NCBI RefSeq assembly: GCF_000224085.1
Contig: NC_015945.1
Coordinates: 3,712,501-3,776,500 of the forward strand
Length of the DNA: 64,000 bases
From: Allomuricauda ruestringensis DSM 13258
GTDB taxonomy: Bacteria > Bacteroidota > Bacteroidia > Flavobacteriales > Flavobacteriaceae
Direction of reading: 5' to 3'
Both the position numbers and the translations under genes were made by a program. How positions within the stretch are numbered: position 1 is the stretch's first letter; every line of letters starts with the position of its first letter. Positions 18,991 through 27,442 of this stretch are shown here, in pieces. The notes below the pieces were generated by a model. It was not told the DNA's origin. It did not search any database and was given only the letters and a program-made list of their open reading frames with translations.

Positions 18991-20139
18991 TTATTTTAGT
19001 ATGACGGTTTTGTTCTTTATTTCATAGCTATCCAAAGAGCTGGACATGATTACGGACAACACATCTTCAATACTTTGATTTTTTCTCAATACCCCTTTGA
19101 ACTTTTTGTTTTCCAAGGACTTATTTTCAAAAACCACTTCCATATCATACCATCTGGAGAGGGTTCGCATTATATCCCTCAATGGTTTTTTCTTGAAGCT
19201 AAAAACACCCCTTTTCCAAGATGTCTCGGAAAAAACATCTATATCCGATACGGCAATAGCTCCAGTTTTTGTATTGAGCCTCGATTGCTCTCCAGGCTCA
19301 ATTTCCAAGGTTTGCCCCTCATGTTTTACCGATACTTTCCCTTCCACCAAGGTGGTAAGCACGTCCAGCTCGTCCTTATAAGCCTTTATGTTGAATTGTG
19401 TCCCTAAAACTTGTATTTCCTGTTTTTTATGGTACACTTTAAAATCCATTCCTTGGTGTTCTGTACTCGATGAAACATCAAAATAGGCCTCTCCATAAAC
19501 CAAATAAACCGCTCGGCTCTTTCCTTCCACGAAATTGACCGGGTACTTTAATTTGGATTCAGAGTTCAACCAAACAACGGTTCCATCCGAGAGTGTAAGT
19601 GAAAATTGCCCTCCTCTTGGAACAGTTAGATAATTGTATTCAACTGCTTTTATGCTGTTTTCTTTAGGGGAGTAGACTATCTGGTCTTCTTTAGCGCTTA
19701 GATTCTGTGTTTTGTAATCAGCCCCTTTGCCCAGGGCAACACTATCTCCATCTTCCAAAGTAAGAACAGCAGTGTTTTTACCCGGTTGTATTTCATTGTT
19801 TACAATAGTTGGGGCAACAGGAGTGGAGGGTTCCTCCAAAGTTATTATCTTGTCCTTAAAAACAAATGTTGCCACAGCCAAACCAACAATCACGGCCGCA
19901 TATTTTAATACCTTATTGTAATTGCGCTTACTTCTTGTATTCTTGATCTGATCAAACAGTTCATCTTTACGCCTAAATGATTTTTTAGCATTTATATAAT
20001 GGTTGATTTCAACAAATTCATTGAAATAATCAAGATTTTCCTCAGACTTTAACCAATCCAACAATTCTTTGGACTCCGCCTCGGAAATTCTATTTTCAAC
20101 TAATTTTAGAAGTAATTTATCAACCTTAGTTTGATTCAT
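18991..20139 (-). CDS. FecR-family anti-sigma factor
   Basis: A 382-residue single-pass inner-membrane regulator. The cytoplasmic N-terminal part (1-75) has the anti-sigma helix pattern (LLKLVENRISEAESKELLDWL). A membrane span lies at about 79-96. A FecR domain (about 170-265, VPRGGQFSLTLSDGTVVWLNSESKLKYP, given here as separate motifs VPRGGQF and GTVVWLNSESKL) and a C-terminal DUF4974-type domain (about 310-382) lie in the periplasm, where the latter would contact the STN domain of SusC. It is encoded 167 bp upstream of susC in the same orientation and divergently from the sigma gene, with only 37-103 bp between the two depending on the sigma start. Usually the sigma and FecR genes are co-directional. 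Confidence 0.95.
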   Translation of the reverse strand: MNQTKVDKLLLKLVENRISEAESKELLDWLKSEENLDYFNEFVEINHYINAKKSFRRKDELFDQIKNTRSKRNYNKVLKYAAVIVGLAVATFVFKDKIITLEEPSTPVAPTIVNNEIQPGKNTAVLTLEDGDSVALGKGADYKTQNLSAKEDQIVYSPKENSIKAVEYNYLTVPRGGQFSLTLSDGTVVWLNSESKLKYPVNFVEGKSRAVYLVYGEAYFDVSSSTEHQGMDFKVYHKKQEIQVLGTQFNIKAYKDELDVLTTLVEGKVSVKHEGQTLEIEPGEQSRLNTKTGAIAVSDIDVFSETSWKRGVFSFKKKPLRDIMRTLSRWYDMEVVFENKSLENKKFKGVLRKNQSIEDVLSVIMSSSLDSYEIKNKTVILK

Positions 20140-20176
20140 ATTTAATAATTATTTAATCTTATGACGTGGGAAGCTT

Positions 20177-20791
20177 TTGATACCCCCCTTCAAAAACCAA
20201 AAAGTTTTATTTTTTTATCACTTTTTTAAAAAATCCCTCTTTTTGAAGCATAAAAATGAAATATTCATAATAAATTCCTTAAAAAGCGGAGATAAAAAAA
20301 TCTTTGAGCGCCTCTATTCGGATTACTACCAGAAACTATGTGTTTTCCTGCTCAACCATTGTCAAAATCGAGCAATTATTGAAGATGTAGTGCAAGATGT
20401 GTTCTTAAATCTTTGGATGAAACGTAAGGACATTCACATAAAAACATCCTTAAATGCATTTTTGTACAGGGCAGCATATAATAGATTAATGGACAAATAC
20501 AGACACTTGAAACTCAAGAACAACATGCTATCCTCTTACTACCATACTGCCGTAATGCTTGCTGCCGATGTCGACTCTGAAACATCCAAAAAAAGGGCAA
20601 AACTGTTGGAGAATTGTATGGAGGAACTGCCAGAAAGATGCAAAGAAGTTTTTCATGGAAGTAAAATTCAAGGCTTGAACTACAAAGAACTTTCAGAACG
20701 GTTCCAAATCTCCATAAAAACGGTCGAAGGGCATATATCCAGAGCATATAGAATCTTAAAGGAGTGCATGCAATTGGAAAAATTTAAATAA
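20177..20791 (+). CDS. ECF RNA polymerase sigma factor (sigma-70 family, FecI-like)
   Basis: An extracytoplasmic-function sigma factor, up to 204 residues. Sigma-70 region 2 is at about 45-115 (ERLYSDYYQKLCVFLL, EDVVQDVFLNLWMKR, LNAFLYRAAYNRLMDKYR) and region 4 at about 145-200 (MEELPERCKEVFHGSK, LNYKELSERFQISIKTVEGH). There is no ATG in frame before region 2. The first usable starts are TTG at 20177 and TTG at 20243; the second gives 182 residues, a more usual ECF length, and drops an odd FFYHFFKKSLF lead, so 20243 is my preferred true start. It is divergent from the FecR gene and most likely drives the susC operon. Confidence 0.92.
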   Translation: MIPPFKNQKVLFFYHFFKKSLFLKHKNEIFIINSLKSGDKKIFERLYSDYYQKLCVFLLNHCQNRAIIEDVVQDVFLNLWMKRKDIHIKTSLNAFLYRAAYNRLMDKYRHLKLKNNMLSSYYHTAVMLAADVDSETSKKRAKLLENCMEELPERCKEVFHGSKIQGLNYKELSERFQISIKTVEGHISRAYRILKECMQLEKFK

Positions 20792-20913
20792 GAAAACACT
20801 CCCTAAAACCTTCTTTGATTTTTAAGATAATTTAATACAAACGCTTCTCCTTTTCCCAAGAACCATTACTATCTTTAAGATTGTTAAGTTTTTAACCTTA
20901 AAATACTTGAAAT

Positions 20914-21489
20914 ATGAAAAAAATTCTTTTCCTAACAGGCGATTTTGCTGAAGACTATGAAACTATGGTCCCTTTTCAAATGCTCTTGATGGTGGGCTAC
21001 GAAGTACATGCCGTATGCCCCGACAAGAAAAAGGGCGACACCATTAAAACCGCCATCCACGATTTTGAAGGCGACCAGACCTATACCGAAAAACCTGGTC
21101 ATAATTTTGCACTCAACTACAGTTTTTCTGATGTTGACCCATCGGATTATGCCGGATTGGTCATTGCAGGTGGCCGTGCTCCAGAGTATCTTCGCTTGAA
21201 CCAGAAAGTATTGGACATCACAAAGCACTTTTTTGATGAAAACAAACCTGTAGCCGCTGTTTGCCATGGCATACAAATACTTACCGCAGCAGGAGTGGTT
21301 AAAGGTCGAAAACTTACCGCCTACCCAGCAGTCGGTCCAGAAGTAACCATTGCAGGCGGCGAATACCAAGATATTCCAGTTGACGGAGCTTATGTGGACG
21401 GTAACTTGGTAACTTCCCCTGCATGGCCTGCGCACCCAGCCTTTATTCGTGAATTTTTAAAGGTAATGGGGGCTAAAATCTCAATCTAA
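20914..21489 (+). CDS. DJ-1/PfpI family protein
   Basis: A 191-residue protein of the class I glutamine-amidotransferase-like fold. The nucleophile elbow Cys is in [10 protein letters not shown] (about residue 117), with the following His, and an upstream acidic residue lies in the N-terminal [12 protein letters not shown] that normally lowers the Cys pKa. Members act as stress-induced deglycase/hydratase-type or protease-like enzymes; the precise reaction is not predictable here. It is a cytoplasmic monocistronic gene 122 bp after the sigma gene. A hairpin at 21499-21515 follows. Confidence 0.92.
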   Translation: MKKILFLTGDFAEDYETMVPFQMLLMVGYEVHAVCPDKKKGDTIKTAIHDFEGDQTYTEKPGHNFALNYSFSDVDPSDYAGLVIAGGRAPEYLRLNQKVLDITKHFFDENKPVAAVCHGIQILTAAGVVKGRKLTAYPAVGPEVTIAGGEYQDIPVDGAYVDGNLVTSPAWPAHPAFIREFLKVMGAKISI

Positions 21490-21866
21490 AACCTAAGATA
21501 ATCCCAAAGGGATTAAATCAAGGATGCATTGCCCAAGCTTAATTCTTAGGTGATGTCGTCCTTTCTTTTTTTAAAACACGTTTTAGAAAGTAAGTACTCC
21601 TTGAACGGTTTCTAAACTTTGTTTGCAGAACTTGGCCTAAATGAAAAGGAACAACTTACATCAGTTTAAAATTTAACCTAAAATTATGTTCCAAGGTTTG
21701 ACATTTCACTTCATTTTCCCCGTAATTCACCCCAAAATGGCAGAATTACCGTCACTTTTACCAAGTCCGTGTTTTCTTTGCCTACAAATAGATTAATTGA
21801 ACTGCCTAAGGCAATCAATTCATACATCATTAAAACAGATTTAAAATCATTAGTCATCAATCAACT
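21490..21866. other. Intergenic region with a short hairpin
   Basis: A 377-bp stretch with no credible gene. It holds a perfect hairpin TAATCCC-AAA-GGGATTA at 21499-21515 directly after the DJ-1 gene, without a T tract. The rest is AT-rich and presumably carries the leader and promoter of the TonB receptor; I see no clear TAnnTTTG box. Confidence 0.5.
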
Positions 21867-24245
21867 ATGAAGAACAAAATGCTAACCTACTTACTCCTCT
21901 CGCTTGGTTTTACGGTTATGGCACAGGAAAAACACACCCTCCGCGGCACCGTAAAAGACAACGAGAATGGAGAAACGCTTATTGGAGCCTCCGTTTATTT
22001 GCAGGGTACGGAATACGGGACTATAACCAACGAATACGGATTTTACTCACTCACCGCTCCAGCAGGCACCTACACCTTGTCCATTACTTATATTGGCTAT
22101 GGGGAAACCACGCAACAAATCACATTAAATAGTGACCGAACTGTAGATTTGGAACTCTCCCCAAATGCAACCGCCTTGGATGAGATTGTTGTGTCGGCTG
22201 ACGATATCGAAAAAATAAACCTGAAAACACCCCAAATGGGCGTGGCCCAACTAAAAACCCAGACCATTAAGGAAATACCTGCCGTATTGGGCGAGGTGGA
22301 TGTGATCAAATCCATACAAATGCTTCCCGGCGTGTCCAATAACGGCGAAGGCAGTACAGGTTTCCATGTTCGGGGCGGAGCTGCTGATCAAAATTTGGTG
22401 CTGTTGGATGAGGCTATTATCTACAACACTTCCCACTTTTTTGGTTTTTTCTCGGTGTTCAATGCAGATGCCATCAAAGATGTAAAACTGTACAAGGGTG
22501 ATATTCCTGCCGAATTTGGTGGTAGGGTCTCTTCTGTGCTGGATGTGCGCCAAAAAGACGGTAACAGTAAAAACTTTGCCCTTAGTGGTGGTATTGGCAT
22601 AGTTTCGAGCAGGTTAACGGCAGAAACGCCAATTTTCAAGAATAAAGGATCGATTCTTGTTGCGGGAAGAACATCTTACGCGCACTTATTTATGAAGTTT
22701 ATAGATGATTTGAAAGATGATAAACTAGCCTTTTACGATCTTAACCTTAAAGCCAATTACGAAATCAATCAAAACAACAGAATCTATCTTTCGGGATACT
22801 TTGGAAGGGATGAATTTATTTTGGCCAACCTAATAACAAACAACTATGGGAACGCGACCGGAAATCTTAGATGGAACCATATTTTCAATGATCGACTCTT
22901 TGCCAACCTCTCCCTGATCTACAGCCAATATGATTATAGGATAGTTTTGGATTTTATTGGTCTGGATTGGGTCGCCGATATCGAAAATTACAACCTAAAA
23001 TATGGACTTAACTACTATGTAAACAACAAGTTCAAGCTCAACTTTGGAATCAGCAGTATTCTCTACGATCTAAACCCTGGCGAAGTAACACCCTCCAACG
23101 AGACTTCATCCATCAACTATTTAAAGTTAGATCAAAAAAGGGCGTTGGAATCTGCCGTGTACATTGGTGCCGAAAACGAAGTTACCGACAAACTTACCGT
23201 ACAATACGGCCTGCGACTCAGTCATTTTTCAAGGCTAGGCGGTCAAAGCATCAATCAATATGCAAACGACCTGCCCGTGGTCTATAATGAGGAGCTCGGC
23301 ATTTACGAAGCTGGCGAAGTGGTCGGGGAAACATCTTACGGTAAAAACGAGAGCATTAAAACCTATGCGCAGCTCGAACCCCGTTTGACACTCTCCTATC
23401 AACTTAACGATATTTCATCCGTAAAAGCTGGTTATACCCGATCTGCACAATACCTTCACCTATTGTCCAATACAACTGCAGTAACCCCTTTGGATGTTTG
23501 GACACCAAGTGGCACTTTTATAAAACCACAACTGTCCAACCAATACTCGATGGGCTATTACAGGACTTTTAACGACCAAAAGTACAGTCTTGAAATAGAA
23601 GCGTATTACAAAAACATTGACAATCGTATTGACTATATCGATGGCTCCAATCTGATTGGAAACAATACCATTGAAACTGAAATCCTTAACGGTGAGGCCC
23701 GTTCCTACGGAATGGAGCTGTTGTTGCGAAAAAACACGGGCAAACTAACAGGTTGGTTGGGTTACACCTTATCCAAATCCGAGCAGCTCACTACAGGTGG
23801 ACGTGCAGGTGGTTTGGGCATCAACGACGGGAATTGGTACAACGCCCCCTATGATCGTACCCACGATATTTCCTTGACCGCAACCTATAAATTCAATGAA
23901 AAGTGGAAATTCAGTTCCAATTTTGTGTTCCAAACAGGGCGTCCCGTTACCTACCCCAACGGGCAATATGAATATGAAGACTTGTCCATAGCAAGCTATT
24001 CCAATAGAAATGCAGACAGATTGCCCGCCTATCACCGATTGGATGTGTCGGCCATATACACGCCCAACAGAAGACCCGATAAAAAATGGAAAGGTGAATG
24101 GGTTTTTGGTATTTACAACGCCTACAACCGCAGAAATGCTGCATCCATTTCCTTTGGACAAAATTGGCAAACAGGTCAAAATGAAGCAACCCGAACCGCC
24201 ATTTTCGGAATAATGCCAGCGATTTCCTATAACTTCAAATTTTAA
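21867..24245 (+). CDS. TonB-dependent receptor with carboxypeptidase-regulatory-like domain
   Basis: A 792-residue outer-membrane receptor. A signal peptide (about 1-19, ending VMAQ) is followed by a CarboxypepD_reg-like domain (about 24-107, GTVKDNENGETLIGASVYLQG given in short as GETLIGASVYLQGTEYG), a plug domain (about 120-230, MLPGVSNNGEGSTGFHVRGG, LLDEAIIYNTSHFFGFFS) and the barrel ending PAISYNFKF. It lacks an STN domain and is shorter than SusC proteins. It is followed 4 bp later by a DUF4249 lipoprotein, a pairing that recurs in Bacteroidota and is thought to form a receptor plus surface lipoprotein unit. The substrate is unknown. Confidence 0.95.
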   Translation: MKNKMLTYLLLSLGFTVMAQEKHTLRGTVKDNENGETLIGASVYLQGTEYGTITNEYGFYSLTAPAGTYTLSITYIGYGETTQQITLNSDRTVDLELSPNATALDEIVVSADDIEKINLKTPQMGVAQLKTQTIKEIPAVLGEVDVIKSIQMLPGVSNNGEGSTGFHVRGGAADQNLVLLDEAIIYNTSHFFGFFSVFNADAIKDVKLYKGDIPAEFGGRVSSVLDVRQKDGNSKNFALSGGIGIVSSRLTAETPIFKNKGSILVAGRTSYAHLFMKFIDDLKDDKLAFYDLNLKANYEINQNNRIYLSGYFGRDEFILANLITNNYGNATGNLRWNHIFNDRLFANLSLIYSQYDYRIVLDFIGLDWVADIENYNLKYGLNYYVNNKFKLNFGISSILYDLNPGEVTPSNETSSINYLKLDQKRALESAVYIGAENEVTDKLTVQYGLRLSHFSRLGGQSINQYANDLPVVYNEELGIYEAGEVVGETSYGKNESIKTYAQLEPRLTLSYQLNDISSVKAGYTRSAQYLHLLSNTTAVTPLDVWTPSGTFIKPQLSNQYSMGYYRTFNDQKYSLEIEAYYKNIDNRIDYIDGSNLIGNNTIETEILNGEARSYGMELLLRKNTGKLTGWLGYTLSKSEQLTTGGRAGGLGINDGNWYNAPYDRTHDISLTATYKFNEKWKFSSNFVFQTGRPVTYPNGQYEYEDLSIASYSNRNADRLPAYHRLDVSAIYTPNRRPDKKWKGEWVFGIYNAYNRRNAASISFGQNWQTGQNEATRTAIFGIMPAISYNFKF

Positions 24246-24249
24246 TACA

Positions 24250-25092
24250 ATGAAAAATTATATATCACTCATAATCATAACATTGTTAGCAGTCACTTCT
24301 TGTACAGATGTAGTAGAGGTTGATGTTCCAACAGCAGAAACACGATTGGTGGTCGAAGCTTCGTTGGATTGGGAAAAAGGTACCGCTGGAAATGTACAGT
24401 CAATCGAGCTGAGCACCTCTACCCCCTATTTTGATTTGGATTCCGATGCCGCCGTGGATGGAGCCCAGGTAAACGTGACCGATTTGGACTCTGGAGATGA
24501 GTTTTTGTTTGAAGGACAAGGAAATGGCCTGTATACAACCTCTAATTTTATTCCAGTTTTGTACCATCAGTATCAACTAGAGATCATTTATGACAATGAA
24601 ACCTATTTGGCCACGGAGACGTTGTACCCCGTTAGTGACATTAAAGCCCTAACCCAATCTACCGAAGGTGGTTTTGATGATGAGTTTCTGGAACTAAACC
24701 TTTATTTTGACGACCCCGAGGAAGAAGAAAACTTTTATCTGATCAGGTACCAAGAAGAAGGCGACCCGTTTCCCGATTTAGAAGACCAATCTGATGAATT
24801 TACCAACGGCAACGAGCAGCACGACTTTTACGAAAAAGACGATGATGAAGACAATAACGAACAACCTTTTGAGCCTGGTGATACCGTTTTTGTTGATCTT
24901 TATGGAATTTCGGAGCAATATTACAACTACATCCGCCTGCTGATAGAGCAATATTATAGCGCAGGGGATCCATTTGGTGCCGTACCCGCACCCATAAAAG
25001 GGAATTGTATCAACCAGGACAACCCAGCTAATTTTGCTTACGGATATTTTAGGGTAACGCAGGTTTCCAGAGGCTCCTACACATTTCAATAA
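24250..25092 (+). CDS. DUF4249 family lipoprotein
   Basis: A 280-residue lipoprotein (lipobox AVTSCTD near residue 18) of the DUF4249 type, recognised from the opening VVEVDVPTAETRLVVEASLDW, here quoted as TRLVVEASLDWEKG, and from the beta-rich domain that follows (YLATETLYPVSDI). A strongly acidic patch (EKDDDEDNNEQPFEPGD) lies in the C-terminal half. It is translated directly after the TonB receptor and very likely works with it at the outer membrane. The biochemical role of the family is not established. Confidence 0.9.
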   Translation: MKNYISLIIITLLAVTSCTDVVEVDVPTAETRLVVEASLDWEKGTAGNVQSIELSTSTPYFDLDSDAAVDGAQVNVTDLDSGDEFLFEGQGNGLYTTSNFIPVLYHQYQLEIIYDNETYLATETLYPVSDIKALTQSTEGGFDDEFLELNLYFDDPEEEENFYLIRYQEEGDPFPDLEDQSDEFTNGNEQHDFYEKDDDEDNNEQPFEPGDTVFVDLYGISEQYYNYIRLLIEQYYSAGDPFGAVPAPIKGNCINQDNPANFAYGYFRVTQVSRGSYTFQ

Positions 25093-25121
25093 AGCTCAAA
25101 ACAATGCAGTATTATTTAATA

Positions 25122-25135
25122 GTTTTACGTAAAAC
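25122..25135. promoter_or_regulatory. Perfect 14-bp palindrome upstream of the ModE-like gene
   Basis: GTTTTACGTAAAAC is a perfect palindrome 30 bp after the DUF4249 gene and 37 bp before the regulator gene. It is followed by a run of seven T. It could be an operator for the encoded ModE-like protein or part of a terminator; the stem is rather AT-rich for a terminator. Confidence 0.45.
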
Positions 25136-25172
25136 ACCCTTTTTTTGAGGCAAAAACCACTAATTTTAAGAG

Positions 25173-25520
25173 ATGGGAACATCAAAAGAACTAAAACTAC
25201 GATGCTGGATAGATATTGACGGGAAAAAGTTTTTTGGCTCTGGGCGAGCGCAACTTTTGATGATGATCGATAAGAATGGTTCATTGTCCAAAGCGGCCAA
25301 GGAAATGGGCATGTCCTACCGAAAAGCATGGTCCATGGTGGAGGATATGAATTTAAGAGGGCAACAACCTTATGTAGAATTGCACAAAGGAGGCACAACA
25401 GGTGGCGGGGCCGAGTTAACGGAAACAGGCAGAAAAGTACTTTCCACCTTCCTTGCTATGAATACTAAAATCACCGCAACCGTTCAGCAACATACTGAGG
25501 AAATGTTAGGGTTGATTTAA
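25173..25520 (+). CDS. ModE-like winged helix-turn-helix regulator (N-terminal DNA-binding domain only)
   Basis: A 115-residue DNA-binding protein with the LysR/ModE-type winged helix: SLSKAAKEMGMSYRKAWSMV (about 38-58) is the helix-turn-helix and GGGAELTETGRKVL (about 83-97) the wing with the family-typical threonine-glycine turn. The molybdate-binding TOBE domains of full ModE are absent, so it would sense something else or act as a ligand-free regulator. It faces the molybdenum cofactor operon tail to tail: its stop overlaps the TauE stop by 4 bp. Control of molybdenum genes is inferred from family and position. Confidence 0.87.
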   Translation: MGTSKELKLRCWIDIDGKKFFGSGRAQLLMMIDKNGSLSKAAKEMGMSYRKAWSMVEDMNLRGQQPYVELHKGGTTGGGAELTETGRKVLSTFLAMNTKITATVQQHTEEMLGLI

Positions 25521-26272
25521 ATCTGAATGCCAAAACCGTGCATTAGAATCAATCGAAAGCCCACGTAAACCACCAAAATACTGGTCAGCACCCCCAAAAA
25601 CTTCAAATTGAACTTTTTGTTGGACAGATAAGAACCGATACTCCCGCCAATCACAACAGCAACAATAAGTTGTAGCATCAATTCATTGTTCAACTTGAAG
25701 GTTCCTGCCACATTTAGGCCAATCAAGCCCGAAATGGAATTCACCAAAATAAAAACAGAAGCCAATGAAGCGATAGTTCTAGGATTGGCCCATTTTAAAA
25801 GATTTAGCACAGGTGACAAGAAAATCCCCCCTCCGATGCCAGATACTCCCGAAAGCAAACCAATACTTCCGCCCAGCAGTAGCTTTTTGGTATTAGAGAA
25901 CTCGTAGGTATCCATTTTTTTTTTCACAAAACGCAATAGCATAAAAATACCAGCCAAGACAAGGGATATTCCCAATACCATAAAAAAAGAGGTTTTGGAA
26001 AGTCGCAACAGCGCTCCGAGATATGCCAATGGGATGCTTGCCACTAAAAAGGGCCAAAACTTTTTTAAAGTAAACACTCGATTCTTTATAAAAAATAGCG
26101 TCCCAATCGTAACGACACAAATATTTAAAATGAGTGCAGTGGAGCGTATCTCGTAAAAATCGGTCAGGAAAAGACTTAAAATGGCCAAATAACTCGACCC
26201 ACCTCCAAATCCGACAGAGCTATAAAAGAGCGCAATCAAAAAGAAGACAATGGGTAGATATTCAACGCTCAT
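25517..26272 (-). CDS. TauE/SafE family sulfite/anion exporter-like membrane protein
   Basis: A 251-residue membrane protein with about eight predicted spans. The two internally repeated halves typical of TauE/SafE are visible: GFGGGSSYLAILSLF near residue 22 and SGVSGIGGGIFLSPVL near residue 140. Members move small sulfur-containing or other oxyanions across the inner membrane. It lies 3 bp downstream of moeA at the end of the molybdenum cofactor operon, so transport of sulfite, or of an oxyanion linked to cofactor or oxidoreductase metabolism, is a reasonable inference. No ModABC-type molybdate importer is in the window. Confidence 0.9.
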   Translation of the reverse strand: MSVEYLPIVFFLIALFYSSVGFGGGSSYLAILSLFLTDFYEIRSTALILNICVVTIGTLFFIKNRVFTLKKFWPFLVASIPLAYLGALLRLSKTSFFMVLGISLVLAGIFMLLRFVKKKMDTYEFSNTKKLLLGGSIGLLSGVSGIGGGIFLSPVLNLLKWANPRTIASLASVFILVNSISGLIGLNVAGTFKLNNELMLQLIVAVVIGGSIGSYLSNKKFNLKFLGVLTSILVVYVGFRLILMHGFGIQI

Positions 26273-26275
26273 CCA

Positions 26276-27442
26276 TCAAGAAATTAGCTTGCATTTTATG
26301 TAGTCTCCTTCTTTGAGTTGCTCCCCATCATCTATAAAAGCGAGGGCATTCCCCTTGGCCATGGATTGAATCATAGAGGATCCTTGACCATCCAAAATCT
26401 CTACTCTTCCATCCAAAATATGGGCTTTTAGAAAGGACGGACGCCCAAAACGGTTTTCGTAAGCATGTTTTATAGGAAACTGATAGATAGGCAAACCTGT
26501 GGTTTCGTAACCCGATAATTTTTGGAGCAACGGAAGTACATACACATAAAAACAAGTAAGTGATGATGCTGGATTCCCTGGTAGGGCAAATACAAATTGA
26601 TTGTCCTTTCGTCCAAAATATAGCGGCTTGCCAGGTTTTTGAAACACCTTGTAAAACAATTCGTTAACTCCATTTTCTTCGAGGGATTGTTTTACAAAAT
26701 CATAATCGCCCACTGATATTCCTCCCGAGACAATCAGCACATCACAAGACTCCAATGCAGTTTTAATGCCTGCTTTGGTCGCCTCAAAATCATCTTGTAT
26801 CTGTGTTTTTTTATGGTGCTTAAACCCAAATTGCTGCAGTGCACCCGAAATCGCATAGCTGTTGGATTCATATATCTGTCCCTCGGTCTTAGGTTGCCCT
26901 GGTTTAACCAATTCATTTCCCGTAGTGATGATATTGACTTGAGGTTTTGAATAAACTTCCAATTTTTCCAATCCCAAACTTCCCATTAAAGCCAAAGATG
27001 GTGGATTCAAAATATGTCCTTTTTCAAATACTTCTTGACCCTCCGTTAACTGCCCACCTTTTTTACGGATGTTTTGTCCAGTTTTAGGCATTTCATCCAA
27101 GAAAAGCGTGCTCTCCTTTACCGAGGTTTTCTCCTGCATCATTACAGCCGAAGTATTTTTAGGCACTTTTGCTCCTGTAAAAATCCGAACGGCTTCACCA
27201 TCACCAATCAATACTTCTTTGGAATCACCAGCGGCGACCTCCCCTACCAACTTATATTCTTGATAAAGTCCACACAAGGCATAGCCGTCCATCGCGGAAT
27301 TATCAAATTCGGGCACATCAAAAGGCGATACCGTATTTTTTGAAAGTGCATAACCAAGTGCCCCTTCAAGGGGCTTTGTTTCACTTTTTAAACTGATGTT
27401 TTGGTCTTCAATAATGCGAAGTGCTTCTTCAATCGTAACCAT
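26276..27442 (-). CDS. moeA: Molybdopterin molybdotransferase MoeA
   Basis: Inserts molybdate into adenylylated molybdopterin, the last common step of cofactor assembly. At 388 residues it is of normal length. Motifs in order: FDNSAMDGYAL near residue 44, GEAVRIFTGAKVP, KGGQLTEGQ, SGGISVGDYDFVK (about 240) and FALPGNPASSLTCFYVYVLP (about 280), followed by the C-terminal beta-barrel domain. It overlaps moaA by 1 bp and belongs to the ten-gene minus-strand operon. Confidence 0.97.
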   Translation of the reverse strand: MVTIEEALRIIEDQNISLKSETKPLEGALGYALSKNTVSPFDVPEFDNSAMDGYALCGLYQEYKLVGEVAAGDSKEVLIGDGEAVRIFTGAKVPKNTSAVMMQEKTSVKESTLFLDEMPKTGQNIRKKGGQLTEGQEVFEKGHILNPPSLALMGSLGLEKLEVYSKPQVNIITTGNELVKPGQPKTEGQIYESNSYAISGALQQFGFKHHKKTQIQDDFEATKAGIKTALESCDVLIVSGGISVGDYDFVKQSLEENGVNELFYKVFQKPGKPLYFGRKDNQFVFALPGNPASSLTCFYVYVLPLLQKLSGYETTGLPIYQFPIKHAYENRFGRPSFLKAHILDGRVEILDGQGSSMIQSMAKGNALAFIDDGEQLKEGDYIKCKLIS

